The translations under genes were made by a program, and so were the position numbers. From contig JAUWLJ010000011.1 of the NCBI GenBank assembly GCA_030613705.1, positions 1-15,748 on the forward strand: DNA of 15,748 nucleotides, in the 5' to 3' direction. How positions within the stretch are numbered: position 1 is the stretch's first letter; every line of letters starts with the position of its first letter. Source of the stretch: Chloroflexota bacterium (GTDB lineage: Bacteria > Chloroflexota > Anaerolineae > Anaerolineales > UBA4823). The notes under the pieces are model-generated. The model worked only from the letters and a program-made list of their open reading frames with translations, ran no database searches and was not told the origin of the DNA. Below are positions 1 to 6,551 of this stretch, piece after piece.

Positions 1-432
1 CAACAAAACAGACAAACCATGCCCCCCACCTATCACAGCTATTTGAGGTCCTCTACCCCGACGACGATGTCCAGCTAACGCATCGACAACTTTGTATCCC
101 GGTTTTAGAAATGGGGCCATTAAGGAACGATTAATACCCCAAATTCCCACAATGATCAGAGCGACACCTAATCCGCCAAAGATCACAGTCCTAAGTAGTC
201 GAGGTAAAAAGCGTAATGAAGCAGTTGATAAAATAGGCAACCACCAGGTTTCTGGCGCGGTGCGATAAACATTTAGAATCAAAATCGCCAGCCCGACACC
301 TAAAAGTGTTGTGCCGAGCAGCACCAAAAGCAGCCATCTTTTAACCCCCAAACCAGGAGCCAGCCACCGCAGAGATTGTCGGAATTTTCCCCCGAACCGG
401 TCGAACCAATTACTATTCGAGATGTTTGCCAT
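1..432 (-). CDS. yvcK: YvcK/CofD-like family protein with N-terminal membrane segments (5' part, runs off the window)
   Basis: Reading the minus strand from ATG at 432-430 gives 144 open codons to base 1. Residues about 33-54 (RWLLLVLLGTTLLGVG...) and about 84-99 (VIFGGLGVALIIVGIWG) are hydrophobic and look like two membrane segments. They are followed by a basic stretch (HRRRGRGP) and then IAVIGGGHGLSVLL, which matches the glycine-rich nucleotide-binding start of the YvcK/gluconeogenesis-factor (UPF0052) family. The family supports growth on gluconeogenic carbon and cell-wall homeostasis and binds UDP-sugars in some species; Bacillus YvcK lacks the membrane segments. The rest of the catalytic-like fold lies outside the window. 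The start is fixed by a near-consensus promoter whose -10 ends 8 nt upstream, so the mRNA is probably leaderless. It is divergent from recJ. The family call is firm; the cellular role here is inferred. Confidence 0.82.
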   Translation of the reverse strand, partial: MANISNSNWFDRFGGKFRQSLRWLAPGLGVKRWLLLVLLGTTLLGVGLAILILNVYRTAPETWWLPILSTASLRFLPRLLRTVIFGGLGVALIIVGIWGINRSLMAPFLKPGYKVVDALAGHRRRGRGPQIAVIGGGHGLSVLL

Positions 433-440
433 AGAAATCC

Positions 441-469
441 ATAATAGCAGTCTTTGGACAAGCCGTCAA
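441..469 (-). promoter_or_regulatory. yvcK promoter, near-consensus and predicted leaderless
   Basis: On the minus strand TTGACG (469-464), a 17-bp spacer and TATTAT (446-441) form a sigma70-type promoter. The -10 is also preceded by TGC, making it an extended -10. Transcription should begin around 435-433, at or within a few bases of the A of the ATG at 432, leaving no room for a Shine-Dalgarno site. Confidence 0.7.
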
Positions 470-521
470 CGATCAATCAATAAACACAGGAAATATGATG
501 GTCCTTGCCTTTTTTCGTTTA

Positions 522-530
522 TGCTATACT
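522..530 (+). promoter_or_regulatory. recJ extended -10 promoter
   Basis: TGCTATACT is an extended -10 (TGn plus TATACT). No good -35 is seen at 16-18 bp, although TTGCCT lies at 505-510 with a short 14-bp spacing. The start of transcription is expected near 537, only about 6 nt before ATG 543. This leaves no room for a ribosome binding site and argues against the upstream in-frame ATG at 495. Confidence 0.6.
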
Positions 531-542
531 TCAGCATGCATC

Positions 543-2264
543 ATGGAAAATTCGTCTAAACGTTGGCAAATCGCACCAGTCTTAACCCCAGAAGCCGAAA
601 AATCCTTAAGTGGTTTTCCGCAGCCATTGAGACAAATCCTTTTCAACCGTGGCTATTCAACTAAAGATTCAGCGCTGAATTTTCTGGCGGCTACTCCCCC
701 ACCAAACTCCGAACCATCTAACCTACTCGGTATGGAAGCTGCAGTTGCGCGGCTCTACTCGGCTATTGTTAAAAAGGAAAATATTGTCTTCTATGGAGAT
801 TATGATGCGGATGGCGTGACTGCCACTGCACTGATGGTTCAAGTGCTTTCAGCGCTTGATTCCCGGGTGGAAGGTTACATCCCTAACCGATTTGACGAGG
901 GGTACGGACTCAACATTGAGGCTCTGGATAATCTTTATGAGCAGGGGGTGGATTTGATTGTCACTGTTGATTGTGGTGTGCGCTCTATCGAAGAGGCTGA
1001 CCATGCCAAAGATTTAGGTTTGGATTTGATTATCACCGATCATCACCATCCTGGCGAAGAATTACCCCGCGTTGTGGCAGTCATCAATCCCAAACAACTT
1101 GGAGATAACTATCCGGATAAAAATTTGGCTGGGGTTGGCCTGGCATACAAGCTCGCCGTTGCGTTGTTAGATCACCTTCGTCGAAAGGAGTACACTCGAG
1201 CAGATCTTATCGACGAGACAGATTTGCTCGACCTGGTCGCTCTCGGAACTGTGGCCGATCTGGCACCCCTGATTGATGAGAACCGTAGTTTGGTGAGGGC
1301 GGGATTGAACGCTATTCGACAACCACGAAGGCAAGGTTTGCAAGCATTGATCGGAGTATGTGGGCTTGTCCCGCGCAGAGTGAAAGCTTCAGATATTGGG
1401 TTTGTTCTTGGACCCAGATTAAACGCCGCAGGTCGTCTCGATTCAGCTCTAGCTGCTTTTGAGTTGTTAACCACCCAAAGTATTAATGATGCGGGTCGGC
1501 TTGCCCAGCAATTAGATAACCAGAATCGTGAAAGACAAAAAATTACTCGGGAGATTCAAGCCAGAGCAGAGCAGATCGCCCTGGCTGACGATCCAGATAC
1601 TTTACTGCTCTTTGCTGTTGATCCGGAATTCAATCCAGGAATTGTTGGTCTGGCCGCTTCACGTCTGAACGAGCGATACTATCGACCCGCCATTGTTGCA
1701 CATCAGGGAGAAAAATATACCAGGGGATCCTGTCGAAGCATTCCTGAATTTCACATCACAAAAGCGTTGGATCAGTGTGAAGAGTTGATGGAACATCATG
1801 GTGGACACGCTGCCGCAGCAGGCTTTACAGTCCGAAACGAGAACCTGTCCGAATTAGTATCCAGGCTCAGGGCAATCGCGAGCGAACAATTATCAGACAT
1901 TGATTTACGACCGGTGCTCCATGCAGATTTAGAAATCCAATTATCCGATTTAGTGCCAGAAATCCTGGAACAGCTTGAAATACTCCAACCCACGGGATAC
2001 GGTAACCCCCAGGGAATATTCGTCTCTCGTGAGCTGAAGGTTGACGATTATCGCCTGGTCGGGAAAGACGGAACTCATTTAAAATTAACGGTGAGCGATG
2101 GTTGGATTACATATGATGCTATCGCCTTTGGCCAGGGGTATTGGCATACAGATATGCCTATCTTTGCTGATTTGATGTATACATTTGAAAAGAATGAATT
2201 CAATGGTAAAGAAAACTTGCAGCTGAAAGTCAAAGATATTAAGCCGTCAAATTCTGATGATTAA
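543..2264 (+). CDS. recJ: Single-stranded-DNA-specific 5'-3' exonuclease RecJ
   Basis: RecJ degrades single-stranded DNA 5' to 3' in recombination and mismatch and base-excision repair, using Mn/Mg ions held by DHH-family aspartates and histidines. The 573-residue product has every expected block in order: the GDYDADG motif at about 85-91, TVDCG at about 140, DHHH at 166-169, the central GPRLNAAGRLD motif, the DHHA1 motif GGHAAAAGF starting at 420, and a C-terminal OB-fold-like region (PTGYGNPQGIF onward). The length is normal for the family. An in-frame ATG at 495 would add 16 residues, but the extended -10 at 522-530 lies inside that extension, so ATG 543 is preferred; it has no clear Shine-Dalgarno site, consistent with a very short leader. 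The gene is divergent from yvcK and convergent with the glycosyltransferase gene. Confidence 0.95.
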   Translation: MENSSKRWQIAPVLTPEAEKSLSGFPQPLRQILFNRGYSTKDSALNFLAATPPPNSEPSNLLGMEAAVARLYSAIVKKENIVFYGDYDADGVTATALMVQVLSALDSRVEGYIPNRFDEGYGLNIEALDNLYEQGVDLIVTVDCGVRSIEEADHAKDLGLDLIITDHHHPGEELPRVVAVINPKQLGDNYPDKNLAGVGLAYKLAVALLDHLRRKEYTRADLIDETDLLDLVALGTVADLAPLIDENRSLVRAGLNAIRQPRRQGLQALIGVCGLVPRRVKASDIGFVLGPRLNAAGRLDSALAAFELLTTQSINDAGRLAQQLDNQNRERQKITREIQARAEQIALADDPDTLLLFAVDPEFNPGIVGLAASRLNERYYRPAIVAHQGEKYTRGSCRSIPEFHITKALDQCEELMEHHGGHAAAAGFTVRNENLSELVSRLRAIASEQLSDIDLRPVLHADLEIQLSDLVPEILEQLEILQPTGYGNPQGIFVSRELKVDDYRLVGKDGTHLKLTVSDGWITYDAIAFGQGYWHTDMPIFADLMYTFEKNEFNGKENLQLKVKDIKPSNSDD

Positions 2265-2327
2265 TAAACCACTTTTGATCGTTACAGATAATCAACTTTA
2301 GCTATTGTTCCCCCTTTTGAATTATTG

Positions 2328-2346
2328 AAAAACACCAAATCTTGGT
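2328..2346 (-). terminator. Possible weak intrinsic terminator for the glycosyltransferase gene
   Basis: Immediately after the minus-strand stop, ACCAA-gat-TTGGT (2346-2334) can form a 5-bp stem with a 3-nt loop. After one G comes a run of five T (2332-2328). The stem is short and AT-containing, so this is tentative. No matching plus-strand terminator for recJ is visible in 2265-2347. Confidence 0.3.
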
Positions 2347-2347
2347 A

Positions 2348-3031
2348 TTAATCAACAAAGCGATACTTTATCAACGCCCACACTGCTTGAAAGGCATCTC
2401 CGATTCCAATTTTCTTTCCTTCATCATAGTCACGCGGGTTGAATGAAATCGGGACCTCATACACCCGTGCTTTCCGTTTTAATATTTTTGCAGTGAATTC
2501 TGGCTCAAAATCAAACTTGTTCGCCCGTAATTTCATCCCTTTCACGGTCTCTTGTTTAAAGACCTTATAACCTGTCTCCATATCAGACAGAATGGTGTTG
2601 TATAACAAATTCGTCATGAAAGTGAGCATCTTATTGGCGACCATATGCCAGAACATTGTTGTTCGGCGAGGTCCACCCAGAAATCTGGAACCATAGACTA
2701 CATCTGCAATTCCCTCTTCAATCGGCTGAATTAATGCTGGATAATCACGCGGATCATACTCCAGGTCTGCATCCTGTATTAGAATTACATCCCCATTCGC
2801 TTCTTGAATACCAGTTCGTACAGCTGCTCCCTTGCCTTGGTTTTGATCATGCAAAATAATACGTAAATGTCTATCCTCGTTCAAAGATGCCAATTTTTCT
2901 CGAGTTCCGTCAGTTGAACCATCATCGATGATCAGGATCTCATTAGCAAGATTTTGCGCCTCTACCCGGCGCAGGATCTCTTCGATTGTATTAACTTCGT
3001 TATAGACTGGAATGATCACAGACACTTTCAT
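2348..3031 (-). CDS. GT2-family glycosyltransferase, polyprenyl-phosphate sugar synthase type (DPM1/DPMS-like)
   Basis: The 227-residue GT-A protein begins MKVSVIIPVYNE and carries IIDDGSTDGT (residues 34-43), the DxD-type metal/nucleotide-sugar site QDADLEYDP (86-94) and YGSRFLGGPRR. Its second half matches dolichyl- or undecaprenyl-phosphate mannosyl/glucosyl transferases, including the LSDMETGYKVF region. Such enzymes move a sugar from GDP-mannose or UDP-glucose onto a lipid phosphate at the inner face of the membrane, supplying protein or wall glycosylation. No C-terminal membrane helices are present, so it is the soluble or peripheral short form; donor and acceptor cannot be told from sequence. 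The ATG start is preceded by an AGGGGA-like Shine-Dalgarno about 10 nt upstream. It is monocistronic, divergent from the ATPase gene. Confidence 0.88.
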   Translation of the reverse strand: MKVSVIIPVYNEVNTIEEILRRVEAQNLANEILIIDDGSTDGTREKLASLNEDRHLRIILHDQNQGKGAAVRTGIQEANGDVILIQDADLEYDPRDYPALIQPIEEGIADVVYGSRFLGGPRRTTMFWHMVANKMLTFMTNLLYNTILSDMETGYKVFKQETVKGMKLRANKFDFEPEFTAKILKRKARVYEVPISFNPRDYDEGKKIGIGDAFQAVWALIKYRFVD

Positions 3032-3070
3032 AATTGAGAATTCCCCTATAAGTAATGGAAATGTGAGTGG

Positions 3071-3079
3071 ATTTTACCA
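3071..3079 (-). promoter_or_regulatory. Extended -10 promoter for the glycosyltransferase gene
   Basis: On the minus strand TGGTAAAAT (3079-3071) is an extended -10 element (TGG plus TAAAAT, 5 of 6 consensus). No convincing -35 is seen. Transcription would start near 3064, giving a roughly 32-nt leader containing the AGGGGA ribosome binding site before ATG 3031. Confidence 0.45.
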
Positions 3080-3151
3080 TTCATACTAATTTTTATGGAA
3101 ATTACACTTTCGAAGGGTGTCTAGTTTATGCCCATTTTAGTCCACTCCACG

Positions 3152-3160
3152 TGCTATAAT
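3152..3160 (+). promoter_or_regulatory. Extended -10 promoter for the AAA ATPase gene
   Basis: TGCTATAAT is a perfect TATAAT with the TGn extension; no recognisable -35 lies 16-18 bp upstream. The predicted start near 3167 gives a 34-nt leader with GGAG at 3189-3192, 8 nt before ATG 3201. This placement rules out the in-frame TTG at 3165 as the start. Confidence 0.6.
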
Positions 3161-3200
3161 TTTTTTGTCTTCTTATTTGTTGTTTATCGGAGCACTGACA

Positions 3201-4541
3201 ATGGCAAGTATACAATCAACTTTTCCACCTAGTATCCGTGAAAATTTTCCAGGCGATGGATTTTATCCACCTGCGATCAATAAAATGGAGGACACTGGTC
3301 TTTCTCCCCTTTGGCTGCAAGACCTTGCATTAAAAATTCTATATTTTCAAGGCTACTTGACCGGATTCACGATAGCAGAAGAGATGGCGCTTCCCTTTCC
3401 AAATGTGATCGACCAAATCCTGGAAGCATTAAAACGTGAGAAATTTATCGAGGTCAAGACATCCCAAATTGGACTAGGAGAAGGGGCCTACCAATATGCG
3501 ATCACTAGTGCCGGCATCGCCCGCGCTCGGGAAGCACTCGAACGCAGCCAGTACGCGGGTGCAGCTCCGGTGCCCTTAGACGTCTATAACTTATCAATCC
3601 GCAACCAGAGCCGGGCACGCACAACTATGAACCACCGGGATGTTAGAAAAGCGCTCTCACACCTGGTCTTAGCGGAAAAGACCTTCCACAGGGTAGGTCC
3701 GGCGATTAACTCAGGTACCTCAATATTTCTTTATGGTCCTCCTGGTAATGGCAAAACAAGCATTGCTCGTGCCATCGGTGACATGATTCTTGAAGAGAGC
3801 ATGTATATCCCTTATGCTGTCTATATCGATGGGCAAGTTGTAAAAATATACGACTCGGTTAACCACCAGGCGTCTCCAGAAGAAGAACCCCGACCGACTT
3901 CAGGGACTCTGCGGTCTAGTACTCGGCGAGATCCGCGCTGGATCCGCATCCACCGGCCCTTTATCGTCACCGGTGGTGAATTAACCCTGGCAGGATTAGA
4001 TTTGGTCTTCGATGATGTCAATAAATATTATGAAGCACCGTTCCAGGTTAAAGCAAATGGTGGCATTTTATTGATCGATGACTTTGGGCGACAGCTCGTC
4101 CGTCCGCGAGACCTGCTCAATCGCTGGATTGTACCTCTTGAAAACCGGATCGATTACCTTACTCTGCATACTGGTCGCAAAATAGAAATTCCTTTTGATG
4201 TGCTGGTCGTTTTCTCAACAAACCTCCCCCCCAGGGATTTGGTTGATGAGGCATTTCTACGTCGACTTCGGCATAAGATCGAGATTGGCGATCCCAGTTA
4301 CGATGATTTTAGAGAGATTTTCCACCGGGTGGCGGAAGCCAAAGGGGTGACATTCAGCAATCAGGGTCTGGCTTACCTGTTACAAGAGTGGTATATAAAA
4401 CCTGGAAGAAAATTACGCGCCTCTCATCCCCGAGATTTGTGCGACCATATAGTAGATGTTGCCCAGTATCTCTCGGTAGAGCCAGCGTTAACCCGTGAAT
4501 TAATCGACATGGCTGCCATATCCTACTTCGTCGAATTATAA
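3201..4541 (+). CDS. AAA-family ATPase with N-terminal winged-helix-like domain
   Basis: The 446-residue protein begins with a probable winged-helix module (about 35-120: helices, then KREKFIEVK and a YQYAITSAG turn). A AAA core follows: Walker A GPPGNGKT at 179-186, Walker B GGILLIDDFGRQ from 287, sensor-1 FSTN ending at N341, and an LRRLRHK arginine-rich segment near 355 that could supply an arginine finger. Between Walker A and B lies an unusually long stretch (about 195-285) with HRPFIVTGGELTL and YYEAPFQVKANGG, which I recognise as shared by an uncharacterised family of bacterial ATPases. The function is unknown; remodelling of a protein or nucleic-acid complex is plausible. The start was chosen from the GGAG site and promoter rather than the TTG 12 codons upstream. 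The next gene lies 61 bp downstream on the same strand. Confidence 0.85.
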   Translation: MASIQSTFPPSIRENFPGDGFYPPAINKMEDTGLSPLWLQDLALKILYFQGYLTGFTIAEEMALPFPNVIDQILEALKREKFIEVKTSQIGLGEGAYQYAITSAGIARAREALERSQYAGAAPVPLDVYNLSIRNQSRARTTMNHRDVRKALSHLVLAEKTFHRVGPAINSGTSIFLYGPPGNGKTSIARAIGDMILEESMYIPYAVYIDGQVVKIYDSVNHQASPEEEPRPTSGTLRSSTRRDPRWIRIHRPFIVTGGELTLAGLDLVFDDVNKYYEAPFQVKANGGILLIDDFGRQLVRPRDLLNRWIVPLENRIDYLTLHTGRKIEIPFDVLVVFSTNLPPRDLVDEAFLRRLRHKIEIGDPSYDDFREIFHRVAEAKGVTFSNQGLAYLLQEWYIKPGRKLRASHPRDLCDHIVDVAQYLSVEPALTRELIDMAAISYFVEL

Positions 4542-4602
4542 ATCTAAATTATTTTTCTTGTCCTAACCTTGCCTAATCCATGCAAAGGATGATGGTCTAA
4601 AT

Positions 4603-5382
4603 TTGATCCTCCACTGGCGATCCCCACTAATTATCGCCCATCGTGGCGCGTCCGCTCACGCACCTGAAAATACCTTATCTGCTTTTAAACTGGCCATCCA
4701 GAAGAAAGCGGATGTGATCGAGCTAGATACCAAGTTAACCGCTGATGAACAGGTGGTGGTTATCCATGATCAAACGGTTGATCGAACCACAGATGGATCT
4801 GGCAGGGTAAACAATTTACCACTTGCTGCTTTACGCGAATTGGATGCTGGTGCTCACTTTGGGGAGAATTTTCAGAATGAGCCAATCCCCACGCTGGAAG
4901 AAGTCTTTGAGATTTATGCAGGAAAAATCTTATTAAATATCGAATTGACAAATTACCAGACTCCATTCGACACATTAGCTGAGAAAGTTTCGCAGCTGAT
5001 CGCACGCTTTGATCTGGAAAACCACTTATTAGTCTCATCCTTCCATCCCATACCATTAAGACGCTTTCACAAATTATCAGCCACCATCCCTATTGGATTT
5101 CTGGCAAAATCCGGTTCTGCAGGATTTCTATCACGAAGTTGGCTCGGAAGAGCTATCGTTCATTATCATGTGATTCATCCTGAGAAGAGTAATGTATCTC
5201 CAAACCTGGTGAACAAAGCCCACATGTCTGGACAACAAGTTCACCCATTTACCGTCAATGAACCAGCGGAGATGGTGAAATTGTTCGCCATGGGGGTTGA
5301 CGGAATTATCACTGATGATCCCGCGCTCGCTCGTCAAATTATTGGTACCAGCAAATCGGATTTATTCGATCAATTCAATTAG
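4603..5382 (+). CDS. Glycerophosphodiester phosphodiesterase (GDPD/UgpQ-like)
   Basis: It hydrolyses glycerophosphodiesters to glycerol-3-phosphate plus an alcohol in a Ca/Mg-dependent TIM barrel. Family residues are all visible in the 259-residue protein: HRG at 13-15, ENTLSAF at 22-28, the metal-binding E40-x-D42 in VIELDTKLT, the second catalytic histidine in VVIHD (H55), and the C-terminal DGIITDDP. The length is typical of the cytoplasmic short form and no signal peptide is seen. The only usable start is TTG 4603: an in-frame stop lies at 4564-4566 and no ATG or GTG occurs in between. An AAGGA at 4585-4589 is 13 nt away, which is long. With 61 bp to the ATPase and no promoter seen between, co-transcription is likely. 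Confidence 0.9.
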   Translation: MILHWRSPLIIAHRGASAHAPENTLSAFKLAIQKKADVIELDTKLTADEQVVVIHDQTVDRTTDGSGRVNNLPLAALRELDAGAHFGENFQNEPIPTLEEVFEIYAGKILLNIELTNYQTPFDTLAEKVSQLIARFDLENHLLVSSFHPIPLRRFHKLSATIPIGFLAKSGSAGFLSRSWLGRAIVHYHVIHPEKSNVSPNLVNKAHMSGQQVHPFTVNEPAEMVKLFAMGVDGIITDDPALARQIIGTSKSDLFDQFN

Positions 5383-5459
5383 ATTTCTTTATTACGCAGA
5401 CACCTTAGAAATTGCAAGTTCCATGGTGATTATTAATTGAATACGAATTGGTTTTTCAG

Positions 5460-5478
5460 ACAATAATTATTGTACAAT
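5460..5478. repeat. Overlapping perfect palindromes, possible operator
   Basis: ACAATAATTATTGT (5460-5473) is a perfect 14-bp palindrome. It overlaps ATTGTACAAT (5469-5478), a perfect 10-bp palindrome. TACAAT (5473-5478) also resembles a -10, with TTGGTT (5448-5453) 19 bp upstream, so a dimeric regulator bound here could block a promoter. AT-rich palindromes arise by chance, so the regulatory role is a guess. Confidence 0.35.
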
Positions 5479-5539
5479 TTTTAACAGGTGATTTAACCCC
5501 ATTAGAGAAGACTTAATAAAGCTATTGGTCAACCTTAGT

Positions 5540-5548
5540 TGGTAAAAT
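5540..5548 (+). promoter_or_regulatory. Candidate extended -10 for the CoA-transferase-like/GH3 unit
   Basis: TGGTAAAAT is identical to the extended -10 element assigned to the glycosyltransferase gene. No -35 at normal spacing is visible. A start near 5555 would give a leader of about 160 nt that includes the 24-codon frame at 5628-5702. Confidence 0.35.
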
Positions 5549-5627
5549 TGTGATGAAAGACTTCCTTTAAAGTGAGTTCATGAAGCCACCTTGAGACCAC
5601 GAGAATTGTTCGGGTGGAAGGATTAAT

Positions 5628-5702
5628 TTGCGTAAAATCTTCAAACTGAATAGCGAACCAGAATCAATGTTGAGATCTATGAAACAAGGAATTTCAAAAT
5701 AA
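5628..5702 (+). CDS. Possible 24-codon leader peptide
   Basis: TTG 5628 opens a 24-residue frame (starting MRKIFKLNSEPES, with TTG as Met) ending TAA at 5700-5702, 13 nt before the next gene. GGAAGGA at 5616-5622 is the best Shine-Dalgarno in the neighbourhood and sits 5 nt before the TTG. The next gene's own site is only an AAGG (5701-5704) that overlaps this stop codon, which would suit translational coupling. The peptide resembles nothing I know, and could be chance. Confidence 0.25.
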   Translation: MRKIFKLNSEPESMLRSMKQGISK

Positions 5703-5715
5703 GGCCTCTATTCTC

Positions 5716-6549
5716 ATGGAATATACACCAGACGAGATCATGGTAGTCTGCATCTCTCGCCAAGTTCGTGATGGCGAGGTTGTCGCTCAAGGTTTGGCTA
5801 CACCCATAGTTGCTGCTGGATACCTCCTTGCGAGACGCACGCATGCACCAAATCTTTATTTCTCTTCTGCTATCGGGCAGGGAGTGTGCCGCCAACCCGC
5901 CCCGCTGAAATTGTTGCAGGTAGAAAGCTTGTGGCTAGATCGGGCGATTACCACAATCGGATTTGTGCGCGGTGTTGCTGATGTCTTACCCAGTCTCCGC
6001 CCAATGGAATTCTTCCGTCCTGCCCAAGTCGATCCTCAAGGGAATTTCAATAACATCGCTTTTGGAAAAGATTATCGAATGCCCCGTCTCCGCCTCCCAG
6101 GAACAGGCGGTATACCAGATGTAACCACATATCTTGACGATATCTACTTATACGTTCCACGCCACTCAAGACTAACTTTTGTTCCCCAGCTAGATTTCCA
6201 TTCGGGTTTGGGGCATAATAGTGCAAGAACACATGGCAGTGGTCCCCAGTGTTTGATTTCAGATCTAGGACAATTCGACTTCAATGGAGACGATCCTGAA
6301 CACAGCATGCGGTTAATCTCATTCCACCAGGGGGCATCCATAAAACGGATCCAGGCTAAAACTGGCTTCGATATTGAGATCGCCCCGAATGTTCAGGAAA
6401 CACCGCCACCAACTGATGAAGAACTATATCTCCTCCGAGACGAAATTGATCCACTTCACATCAGGCGTCTGGAGTTGTTAAGCGGAAGCAAAAGACGTAA
6501 GCTTTTACGCGAGATCATCATGTATGAAAATAGTGAGACCCGAGTATAA
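5716..6549 (+). CDS. CoA-transferase family I, beta-subunit-like protein (GctB/IpdB type), lone subunit
   Basis: The 277-residue protein matches beta subunits of heteromeric family I CoA-transferases: ISRQVRDGEVVAQGLATPIVAAGYLLARRTHAPN at the N-terminus, FFRPAQVDPQGNFNN, and the glycine loop MPRLRLPGTGGIPD followed by LTFVPQLDF. These enzymes move CoA between acids as alpha/beta complexes. Two things are odd. No alpha subunit lies beside it. And where the beta subunit has its catalytic glutamate (after the ARRxxAPN strand), this protein reads Y48-F-S-S-A-I-G54, without an acidic residue. IpdAB-type ring-cleaving CoA hydrolases share the fold but not the glutamate, so a hydrolase or CoA-binding role is possible. 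The C-terminal 60 residues are charged and helical. The ATG start is supported only by a weak AAGG site. The GH3-like gene follows after 2 bp. Confidence 0.75.
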   Translation: MEYTPDEIMVVCISRQVRDGEVVAQGLATPIVAAGYLLARRTHAPNLYFSSAIGQGVCRQPAPLKLLQVESLWLDRAITTIGFVRGVADVLPSLRPMEFFRPAQVDPQGNFNNIAFGKDYRMPRLRLPGTGGIPDVTTYLDDIYLYVPRHSRLTFVPQLDFHSGLGHNSARTHGSGPQCLISDLGQFDFNGDDPEHSMRLISFHQGASIKRIQAKTGFDIEIAPNVQETPPPTDEELYLLRDEIDPLHIRRLELLSGSKRRKLLREIIMYENSETRV

Positions 6550-6551
6550 CC

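Larger units (their letters stand above)
5383..5715. other. 333-bp intergenic region: palindrome, candidate promoter and short leader ORF
   Basis: This AT-rich stretch carries no long ORF. It contains the palindrome pair at 5460-5478, a TGGTAAAAT extended -10 at 5540-5548, a well-placed GGAAGGA at 5616-5622 followed by a 24-codon reading frame, and the start of the CoA-transferase-like gene. No rho-independent terminator for the phosphodiesterase gene was found, and no recognisable riboswitch. Confidence 0.5.

Noticed and set aside
495..542. Upstream in-frame ATG start for recJ
   Set aside because: The extended -10 TGCTATACT (522-530) lies inside this extension, which also encodes residues (AFFRLCYTSAC) untypical of RecJ N-termini.
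311..559. Plus-strand 82-codon frame over the yvcK 5' end
   Set aside because: It is antisense to yvcK and overlaps recJ; the product has no family resemblance and no ribosome site.
3165..3200. TTG start adding 12 residues to the AAA ATPase
   Set aside because: It lies about at the predicted transcription start, has no ribosome site, and ATG 3201 has GGAG 8 nt upstream.
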